Positions 6,496-12,286 of a stretch of 12,286 nucleotides of DNA are shown here, piece by piece. Numbering within the stretch: the first letter of the stretch is position 1; each line of letters begins with the position of its first letter. This DNA comes from Candidatus Symbiothrix sp. (GTDB lineage: Bacteria; Bacteroidota; Bacteroidia; Bacteroidales; Azobacteroidaceae). The notes beneath the pieces were generated by a model, which saw nothing but the letters and a program-made list of their open reading frames with translations, was not told the DNA's origin and ran no database searches. Both the position numbers and the translations under genes were made by a program. The stretch lies in contig JAISXN010000030.1 of the NCBI GenBank assembly GCA_031270525.1, positions 1-12,286 on the forward strand. The letters run 5' to 3'.

Positions 6496-7707
6496 TCACG
6501 CGTTAAATATTCTTTCCAAAAGTCGGTTTTGCTGCCTCAATAAAGCAATTATTTGCTGATTTTGCACAGTTAATTTTTCGCTTGTTTGTGCGATTTGGTT
6601 CAACACGCCGTAATCAATAGCGGCAGGTTTTTCACTATTATAAAACGTTTTTTCAGAACGCAAACGGGGTTGCATCGGATTTGTTTTCGCTGTTTTATGC
6701 GCTTTCTGGTAACAAGTTTCTAAACGGTGCAAACCCAGTTTTTCCAGTCCTGCATTATCGTATCCCTTTGAGTGACTGTTTCCTGACAACCATTGCCGGA
6801 CTTCTTTCCGTATAAAGCAATCCAGCTCTTCAAATTGTTTCAATACATTCCCGAATTTGTAATAATTTCCGAAACCGTCTATTTTCCGGTTAATGTTTTT
6901 GATAAAAGCGCGGGTATTTTCTTTCCGGCTCTTTTTAATACATTCCTGTATCCGTTCTTTGAATTGATCGTATTTATGTTGTTCTATCCGGGCGTAACCT
7001 CCCGAAAAATACCAGCCGCAAAAGGTTACGGCCTTTTTTGAGAAACGGCCGCTATACGTTTTATCTATATTTAACTTCAATTGGTATTGATTCTGAAGCG
7101 TGGCGCTTAAATAATCCCAAACTTCCCTCGCCGAATAGTCGGACTTACATAGAACGAGCAAATCATCGACAAAAACAATGAATTTAACATTGTATTTCCG
7201 TTTCAATTCCAAGCAAATGGGGACTAATCCTATGGATGCCATGATGTTCGACATGGAACTGCCGAGCGGGATTCCTTGTCCTTCGGGCAAAGATTTAATC
7301 CAATGAATCATATCGGTTAAAAATTTATCCTTAAAAGTTTTAGGCACGTATTCCAAGCCGTACAAATCCCTGTATGCAATTTGTGCTTGCGTTACCAAAT
7401 GAATCGGATTTATGTTGGGATAGTATTTCAGTATATCGCTTCGGAAAAAATGAGGATATTCCTTTTTCCATTTGGCTACATATTCAATAATAGCTTGGTG
7501 TGACAATCCGCTTAAATTGTGCATGGGCAATCGCCGTTTGATTTGAGGAATCAAGGCTTCTCTCAATGCTTTGGCGCATTGTTTCATTCTTGTATCGTCC
7601 ATCTGTGTATAATAAGGGATAGGGCGTATTTGTTTCATAAGGTACGTGATATTTCTATTCGTCAGTGGAAAACCGATGCCGTCAATAATAGCGACAACTA
7701 TTCCCAA
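6496..7707 (-). CDS. Stand-alone reverse transcriptase with group-II-intron-like thumb and coiled-coil tail
   Basis: Numbering assumes the TTG at 7707. The palm motifs are FRSDILKYYPNI (first catalytic Asp 91), QGIPLGSSMSN (144-154), FVDD (179-182, Asp 181/182), NIDKT (213-217) and the primer-grip FCGWYFSGG (229-237), so the metal-binding triad is complete. The stretch INRKIDGFGNYYKFGN...FEELDCFIRKEVRQWL (272-307) looks like the thumb/maturase-X region of group II intron proteins. The tail (about 373-401, QQIIALLRQQNRLLERIF) should form a coiled coil. I see no endonuclease domain and no intron domain V nearby. Motif 4 lacks the SQ of diversity-generating retroelement enzymes and no template/variable repeat pair is visible. 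The TTG overlaps the upstream glycosyltransferase by 10 bases; the ATG at 7638 (residue 24) is an alternative start. Polymerase identity is sure; substrate, partner RNA and role are unknown. A defence role or an orphan DGR-type or retron-type role are guesses. Confidence 0.85.
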   Translation of the reverse strand: MGIVVAIIDGIGFPLTNRNITYLMKQIRPIPYYTQMDDTRMKQCAKALREALIPQIKRRLPMHNLSGLSHQAIIEYVAKWKKEYPHFFRSDILKYYPNINPIHLVTQAQIAYRDLYGLEYVPKTFKDKFLTDMIHWIKSLPEGQGIPLGSSMSNIMASIGLVPICLELKRKYNVKFIVFVDDLLVLCKSDYSAREVWDYLSATLQNQYQLKLNIDKTYSGRFSKKAVTFCGWYFSGGYARIEQHKYDQFKERIQECIKKSRKENTRAFIKNINRKIDGFGNYYKFGNVLKQFEELDCFIRKEVRQWLSGNSHSKGYDNAGLEKLGLHRLETCYQKAHKTAKTNPMQPRLRSEKTFYNSEKPAAIDYGVLNQIAQTSEKLTVQNQQIIALLRQQNRLLERIFNA

Positions 7708-8636
7708 TTAACCAAATCTTTAACGATATATTCGGGTCTTTCCTTCACTTCGTCGAAAAGAATCCCGATATATTGTCCCAAAACACCGATGGTAAGCAAC
7801 TGGATTCCCCCGAAAAAAATTACAATAATCATAATGGAAGTCCAACCGGATTCGGCATTGGTATATCCGAAAATTTTACCGAAAAGATACCACAACGCCA
7901 TGAAAATCCCGATTATTACCGTTGTAAATCCCAGGCTGGTAGCCATTAACAAGGGTTTTTTGGAAAAATAGAACAAAGCCGTCGTAGCGAACGACAGCAT
8001 TTTTTTCAAAGGATATTTGGTTTCTCCGGCAAAACGGGCTTCCCGTTCGTAATAAAAAGGCACTTGTTTAAAACCCACCCAGGATATGAGTCCCCGGATA
8101 TATTTTCCCCGTTCCTTGAAACGTTTGAACTGTTCGATAATCTGCGAATCAATCAGCCGGAAATCACCCGTATCCAATGGAAAATTCACTTCCGATACTT
8201 TATTCAGGGTACGGTAAAATCTTTTTGCCGCCCACAATTTGAATTTGCTTTCACCGGTCCGTTTTTTCCTTACGCAGTAAACCACATTGGCTTGTTCTTC
8301 CGCTTGTTTGGCCAGTAATTCCGGAATCAGTTCGGGAGGGTCTTGTAAATCCGCATCAATAATAACGGCAAAATCACTGGTACAGTGATGAATACCGGCT
8401 GTCACGGCTGCCTGATGCCCGAAGTTCCGGGAAAAATTAATTATCTTCACCGCCCGGTCTTTTTGGGCGATATCCGACAGGATATCCAGGGTTTTATCCC
8501 TGCTGCCGTCGTTGATAAATATCATTTGCGAGGAAATTAAACGCATGGAATCCAATACCGTTTTGATTCGCCGGTAGGTTGTATCAATTACAGGTTCTTC
8601 GTCGTAACAGGGAATAATAACACTTAACGTTTTCAT
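7698..8636 (-). CDS. Family 2 glycosyltransferase, GtrB/DPM1-like polyprenyl-phosphate sugar transferase
   Basis: The enzyme should move a sugar from a nucleotide donor to undecaprenyl phosphate on the inner face of the cytoplasmic membrane. The 312-residue chain has a GT-A domain with SVIIPCYDEE (5-14), FINDGSRDKT (40-49), RNFGHQAAVTAG (70-81), the metal and donor site DADLQDPPE (94-102) and GETKYPL (204-210). Two membrane helices follow (about 228-252 and 265-292), and the tail ends in the typical GQYIGILFDEVKERPEYIV. This layout matches GtrB/ArnC-type enzymes at full length. Its ATG overlaps the GtrA stop as ATGA (8633-8636), so the two are coupled and presumably act as synthase and flippase. 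The donor sugar is probably glucose by analogy, which sequence alone cannot show. Confidence 0.92.
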   Translation of the reverse strand: MKTLSVIIPCYDEEPVIDTTYRRIKTVLDSMRLISSQMIFINDGSRDKTLDILSDIAQKDRAVKIINFSRNFGHQAAVTAGIHHCTSDFAVIIDADLQDPPELIPELLAKQAEEQANVVYCVRKKRTGESKFKLWAAKRFYRTLNKVSEVNFPLDTGDFRLIDSQIIEQFKRFKERGKYIRGLISWVGFKQVPFYYEREARFAGETKYPLKKMLSFATTALFYFSKKPLLMATSLGFTTVIIGIFMALWYLFGKIFGYTNAESGWTSIMIIVIFFGGIQLLTIGVLGQYIGILFDEVKERPEYIVKDLVNWE

Positions 8637-9106
8637 AATACTGACTTTGTATTTTTGAACGTGAAATATTTATTCAATATGAAATTCATTGCCGTATAAA
8701 TAATGATTCCGGCTAATTGGCAAATTTCGGCTGTGCTTACCGTATATTCGAACCGGAAGAAACTTAAATGAAATCCGCTTATTATCACATATTTATACAA
8801 AATATTAACCAAAACCAACTGAATGACAAAACAAATTAAAAATGCAATGGTAAACCGGATAAATTCGGGTTTCCATTTATTTTTACTTTTGAAAGTCCAT
8901 AAACGATTCCAGATGAAACTGTTAATCAGCCCGACGATGTAACCGACTGTATTTGAAACGGAAAGCACTAATGACGATATCTTTTCGCCCTCCTCCGGCC
9001 GGAATACGATGCGCATCATAACCCAAATTGTTATCATGGTTAACAAAGTATTCATTATGCCAACGATACCATATTTAATTGTTTGAATCAGAAAATTGTT
9101 TTTCAT
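8633..9106 (-). CDS. GtrA-like four-helix membrane protein (polyprenyl-phosphate sugar translocase)
   Basis: The 157-residue protein has four predicted membrane helices (about 11-33, 45-67, 82-105, 127-147) and the two internal GtrA signatures NSFIWNRLWTFK (62-73) and NFILNKYFTFK (141-151) at the ends of helices 2 and 4. GtrA proteins are thought to move undecaprenyl-linked sugars to the periplasmic side for O-antigen, teichoic-acid or cell-wall modification. The four-base ATGA overlap with the GtrB-like gene supports a shared job. The third partner, a polytopic GtrC-like transferase that places the sugar on its acceptor, is not in the window. Confidence 0.88.
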   Translation of the reverse strand: MKNNFLIQTIKYGIVGIMNTLLTMITIWVMMRIVFRPEEGEKISSLVLSVSNTVGYIVGLINSFIWNRLWTFKSKNKWKPEFIRFTIAFLICFVIQLVLVNILYKYVIISGFHLSFFRFEYTVSTAEICQLAGIIIYTAMNFILNKYFTFKNTKSVL

Positions 9107-9109
9107 TTT

Positions 9110-9817
9110 TTATCTGTGCAATTCTTTCCTGATATCTTCTTCCGAAAATGCTTTTACGTTGGTAATGATAAAATCACCATTGATGAAGTTACCGTATTGA
9201 TTACATTCGTTTATAACGTTTTCGAACATGCCTTTAACATTCACCGTGAAATGAATCAAGAAAAGAATGGTGAAATAGTTCTCCGCAATGATTATCTCTT
9301 CTACTTCTCCGTCCTGTTGTTCAATAGCATACGGTATTTCCTTTTCAATCAATTCCCTTTGGTAGTTCGAAAAAGTCCGGAGGTGATTGGATTTGAAAAA
9401 TGCCGAGAAGCGCAATTTATTTTCTTTCCCGCCTAAACCGGTCGAGATAAAGATTTGTTTTTCATCGGACAATTCCGACTCTAATGTAATTTTCGCTTGC
9501 GTAAGAGCCATAGCAACCCATTCGTCCGAATGTTCCTTATTATAAGATTCGATTATCCGGTATGCCTTGATGTCGCCGGAAACGGCCAGATAAGTGAGCG
9601 CGTATTTTAATTCTTTCGGCGAGGATTCCGGCGAATGAAGAACGTTTATTTGTTCTTCAATCGAAGTGGGCCGGGAGTCGTTTCTGACATTTTCGGAATA
9701 ACGAAAATATTCCATTTGCTTTTCGACCGGGACGCTTGTTTCCAGGAAATGCAACTGACCTTTAAGTCCTCCTAACGATTGCTGAAGACCTTTGAATACA
9801 TCACTATCTCTTCTCAT
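9110..9817 (-). CDS. Conserved Bacteroidota protein of unknown function
   Basis: This is a 235-residue soluble protein from the ATG at 9817, with no signal peptide or membrane segment. The N-terminal part is charged; the middle (KYALTYLAVSGDIKAYRIIE... and EWVAMALTQAKITLESEL) has a helical-repeat look similar to HEAT repeats. The second half starts with IFISTGLGGKENKLRFSAFF and goes on through an alternating strand-helix pattern with IIIAENYFTILFLIHF and FENVINECNQYG. I recall similar ISTGLGGK...KLR proteins as conserved hypotheticals of Bacteroidota but know no function. The gene overlaps the upstream glycosyltransferase by 14 bases and sits three bases before GtrA, so it is firmly inside the glycosylation operon. 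A TTG at 9850 would add 11 residues. Confidence 0.7.
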   Translation of the reverse strand: MRRDSDVFKGLQQSLGGLKGQLHFLETSVPVEKQMEYFRYSENVRNDSRPTSIEEQINVLHSPESSPKELKYALTYLAVSGDIKAYRIIESYNKEHSDEWVAMALTQAKITLESELSDEKQIFISTGLGGKENKLRFSAFFKSNHLRTFSNYQRELIEKEIPYAIEQQDGEVEEIIIAENYFTILFLIHFTVNVKGMFENVINECNQYGNFINGDFIITNVKAFSEEDIRKELHR

Positions 9818-10910
9818 ACTTGAAAATATATTTTTCTTTTTTATGAACAATACGACACATAAAAAAGTATAAGTTCACCATGATTTGCAACAAATCAAAC
9901 AAAGGTATTATTAAATAAAATTTTTCCAGTTTCAAAAATGACGCCGTTTTGTTTACGACAAATAATTGGGAGAAAAACCTTGTCAAATAGCAAAATACGG
10001 CTGCGCCGACCATATACGGCAAAGTAGGAAGATACAAAAATCCCCAGATAAGGCAGGCGATAACGGAAAGAATGAAGAAAAATCCGGAAAAAAATTCCAC
10101 GTTCCATAGCGCTATAGTCTCCGCTTTGTATTTCTCTTGTTTCCAATCGTAATCATTCAAATCCGTCATGATAACGCTTTCGGGCGAAAGTTCGACTTTC
10201 GTATTAGCGTTCTCATCGACAAGCAATTGACGAATAAATCCCTTTTGTTCATTGAAATACGTTTTCGAACAAATCAGGTTACGGCTACTTCCTGCATAAG
10301 GGTGATTGAGCAAAGCTATCGACAATATATGTAAGTTTGAATAGAAATAATCGAAAGTCATGAATTTCGTAAAAAATCCTTTTTCGCTTTCTTTTGCGCT
10401 CATTCCCAAAACCACGGATTTTTCTTTTCCGAAATGACGCGCCATCAACTTAATCCAGTCCTTTGACCGGGTATGGCTGTCGGCTTCGGTAAATAACAGG
10501 CAATCGTATTTTGCGGCTTTGATTCCCAACGCTAATCCTAATTTTTTCCGGCTTACATTTCTTGTTTCTTCTGGAATGTGCGTATAATACAAATTCGGAT
10601 ACTGTTCCTGTAGCCGGAAGAGGATGTTTTTGTTTTCTTCAGTCGTTCCGTCATTGACGATAATCACCTCAAATTGAGGATAATCCTGTTCCAGTAAGGC
10701 AGGCAGGAAATCCTGCAAATCGTAAAACCGGTTTCTGACATAAATAATCACGGAAACCGGAGGAAAACCCGAGAAAAACCGGATATTGCCTTTCTTAATG
10801 GATTTCATGTAACAATAAGGCTTTACCAGAACTACCCAATAAAAAATCATTTGGGTAATAAAACATAAGGCCAATACCGATAACAGAATTATTTCTATCA
10901 AACTAACCAT
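9804..10910 (-). CDS. Divergent family 2 glycosyltransferase, membrane-anchored
   Basis: The 368-residue protein has an N-terminal anchor helix (4-27), a GT-A fold with PVSVIIYVRNRF (51-62), FEVIIVNDGTTEE (80-92), LFTEADSHT (139-147) and YAGSSRNLICSK (205-216), then C-terminal membrane helices (about 271-295, 297-312, 331-352). Relatives in Bacteroidota carry a TDAD motif, an acidic GDDDL catalytic patch after the G-x-GRNLAY loop, and a QKxRH motif. Here the first is TEAD, the acidic patch is missing (GFIRQLLVDENANTKVELSPES is about a dozen residues shorter than I expect), and the last is DWKQEKYK. The gene may encode a weakened or repurposed enzyme. It begins 19 bases after lysA. Fold assignment is sure, activity is not. 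Confidence 0.82.
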   Translation of the reverse strand: MVSLIEIILLSVLALCFITQMIFYWVVLVKPYCYMKSIKKGNIRFFSGFPPVSVIIYVRNRFYDLQDFLPALLEQDYPQFEVIIVNDGTTEENKNILFRLQEQYPNLYYTHIPEETRNVSRKKLGLALGIKAAKYDCLLFTEADSHTRSKDWIKLMARHFGKEKSVVLGMSAKESEKGFFTKFMTFDYFYSNLHILSIALLNHPYAGSSRNLICSKTYFNEQKGFIRQLLVDENANTKVELSPESVIMTDLNDYDWKQEKYKAETIALWNVEFFSGFFFILSVIACLIWGFLYLPTLPYMVGAAVFCYLTRFFSQLFVVNKTASFLKLEKFYLIIPLFDLLQIMVNLYFFMCRIVHKKEKYIFKYEKR

Positions 10911-10929
10911 TTTTATATATTTTTAATAT

Positions 10930-12084
10930 CTATATTATATCCGAAAAATAAGCTTTCGGTAGTTTCCGGCAATTGTATTGCATGGCCATGATTTCCCCGT
11001 AAGCACCTGCCGATCGCAATGCAATATAATCTCCTCTCTGCGCTTTGTTTATTTTAACCGCTTTGGCAAAAGTATCGGACGATTCGCAGATAGGTCCTAC
11101 CACATCGTAAATATCTTGCGTTTCGTCGGACGAAAGGTTTTCAATCTTGTGATAAGCATCGTAAAAAGCCGGTCGGATCAGGTCGGTAAAACCTGCGTCA
11201 AGAACAACGAATCTTTTGAAAGCGCCTTCTTTCACGTACAAAACCTTGGAAATTAGGGAACCGCATTGTCCGACAACCGAGCGGCCGGGTTCAAAATGGA
11301 CTCTCTGACCGGGTCTTGCCGGAAAATATTTGTGGAAAACTTCAAACCATGCTTTGAAATCAGGGATGGGATTGCTGTTAGGATGTTTATAATCAATGCC
11401 CAATCCGCCTCCGAAATTAATGTTCTCCAAAAAAATCCTGCGCTGAGACAAGTACCGTTCCAATTCGACCGCTTTCACAAAAAGCCCTGCAAACGGTTCC
11501 ATCTCAGTAATTTGAGAACCGATGTGAAAATGAATGCCGGTTAATTTCACAGACGGAAGGGCGTCTATTTTGTCTATAACCTTATCTATCTGGGCAATAT
11601 TGATTCCGAATTTATCTTCCTTCGTTCCCGTCGTAATGTGATGATGCGTATGGGCGTCCACTTCGGGGTTGATTCGAATGGCCACATTGGCAGTTTTGCC
11701 TTTCGCTGCCGCCAACTCGTTGATGACTTCCAATTCGGGGATAGATTCTACGTTGAAACAGGAAATATTTTTGTCCAATCCGAGGTTGATTTCCCAATCG
11801 GCTTTTCCAACTCCGGCGAATACAATCTTTTCTGCGGAGAAACCGGCTTTTAGTGCGGCTTGGATTTCTCCTCCGCTTACACAGTCAGCCCCGAGTCCGG
11901 CTTTACTGATGGTTGATAGCATACGTGGATTTGCATTGGCTTTTACGGCATAATGAATATGGTAATTGTATTTGTTTGCTTCATTAGTAATGTCTTCCAG
12001 AGTTCTTTTCAGAACCTCCATGTCGTAATAGTAAAACGGCGTTTGTAAATCTCGAAATTTTTCTATAGGAAATTGTTTATTCAT
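10930..12084 (-). CDS. lysA: Diaminopimelate decarboxylase (LysA)
   Basis: LysA removes carbon dioxide from meso-diaminopimelate to give lysine, using pyridoxal phosphate. The 384-residue chain has the cofactor lysine in HYAVKANANPRM (Lys 48), the barrel motifs HFHIGSQI (185-192) and NFGGGLGIDY (222-231), and EPGRSVVGQCG (265-275). The second-subunit active-site residues are in GPICESSDTFA (Cys 333, Glu 334) and SAGAYG (358-363). Length is in the normal range and both ends look complete. It starts 34 bases after the aspartokinase stop, so the pair forms a lysine-route operon. The downstream glycosyltransferase follows 19 bases after its stop. Confidence 0.96.
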   Translation of the reverse strand: MNKQFPIEKFRDLQTPFYYYDMEVLKRTLEDITNEANKYNYHIHYAVKANANPRMLSTISKAGLGADCVSGGEIQAALKAGFSAEKIVFAGVGKADWEINLGLDKNISCFNVESIPELEVINELAAAKGKTANVAIRINPEVDAHTHHHITTGTKEDKFGINIAQIDKVIDKIDALPSVKLTGIHFHIGSQITEMEPFAGLFVKAVELERYLSQRRIFLENINFGGGLGIDYKHPNSNPIPDFKAWFEVFHKYFPARPGQRVHFEPGRSVVGQCGSLISKVLYVKEGAFKRFVVLDAGFTDLIRPAFYDAYHKIENLSSDETQDIYDVVGPICESSDTFAKAVKINKAQRGDYIALRSAGAYGEIMAMQYNCRKLPKAYFSDII

Positions 12085-12118
12085 TATTTATATGTTTGTT
12101 AATCAATAATCTATTTAT

Positions 12119-12286
12119 TCAAAACAAGTTGTCGCTCAAAGCCTGTAAAGCTTGTTTCTTATCTTTGGAATCAATCAGGAAAGAAATATTGTAATTGCTT
12201 CCTCCATAAGAAATCATCCGTACCGGAATATCTTTGAGGGCATTCACCGCTTTGGACCCGAAACCCAGATTGCTCCAATCCAAATC
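12119..12286 (-). CDS. lysC: Aspartokinase C-terminal end (ACT region); 5' part outside window
   Basis: The last 55 codons are visible, ending DSKDKKQALQALSDNLF and a TGA. The stretch IPVRMISYGGSNYNISFLID is the typical second-ACT-domain strand of aspartokinases, whose ACT domains bind lysine or threonine for feedback control. Position directly before lysA supports it, since aspartokinase and LysA frame the lysine route. There is no sign of a homoserine dehydrogenase fusion after the ACT region. The catalytic domain lies beyond the window edge. Confidence 0.8.
   Translation of the reverse strand, partial: DLDWSNLGFGSKAVNALKDIPVRMISYGGSNYNISFLIDSKDKKQALQALSDNLF

Noticed and set aside
7519..7971. 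150-codon plus-strand frame across the reverse transcriptase/glycosyltransferase junction
   Set aside because: It runs antisense to two real genes and has low-information content.
6375..9110. Diversity-generating retroelement with template and variable repeats
   Set aside because: No repeat pair differing at adenines is visible, motif 4 of the enzyme lacks the SQ signature, and no C-type-lectin target or Avd gene is seen. A repeat partner outside the window cannot be excluded.

Overview
The window looks like a stretch of chromosome from a member of the Bacteroidota, most likely the order Bacteroidales. The carbamoyl-phosphate synthase, the DUF4271–HemD–RnpA gene run and the LysC/LysA tail sequences all read like Bacteroidales proteins. 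Two TAnnTTTG promoter-like boxes are present, and starts have A-rich leaders instead of Shine-Dalgarno sequences. I would not name a family or genus.

Left half (1–6374, all on the + strand). A 5'-truncated gene joins the glutaminase (CarA) end and the whole synthetase (CarB) of carbamoyl-phosphate synthase in one reading frame. The two enzymes, normally separate genes in this group, are bridged by a translated 117-bp inverted-repeat element at 589–705. A LOG-family nucleotide phosphoribohydrolase follows, then a six-helix DUF4271 membrane protein, uroporphyrinogen-III synthase (hemD) and the RNase P protein (rnpA). These are packed with short gaps or overlaps. A probable internal promoter inside the DUF4271 gene could drive hemD–rnpA.

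Right half (6375–12286, all on the - strand). Read in the direction of transcription it starts with the end of an aspartokinase (lysC), then diaminopimelate decarboxylase (lysA), a divergent family-2 glycosyltransferase, a conserved protein of unknown function, a GtrA-like membrane protein and a GtrB/DPM1-like polyprenyl-phosphate glycosyltransferase. The run ends with a reverse transcriptase whose reading frame overlaps the last glycosyltransferase. lysC–lysA belong to the aspartate-to-diaminopimelate/lysine route. GtrA and the GtrB-like enzyme are a classic pair for making a lipid-linked sugar and moving it across the membrane for surface-glycan decoration. The tight spacing suggests one transcript.

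The two halves converge at a 121-bp gap (6375–6495) between rnpA and the reverse transcriptase. yidD, which commonly follows rnpA, is not there. The gap instead holds a promoter-like box and a 24-codon open frame, which may be a gene remnant.

The points most worth a second look are the CarA–CarB fusion through a repeat element, and the solitary reverse transcriptase. The latter has an FVDD active site, a group-II-intron-like thumb and a coiled-coil tail, but no recognisable intron RNA, template repeat or partner gene. I see no tRNA, rRNA, CRISPR array or insertion-sequence transposase.
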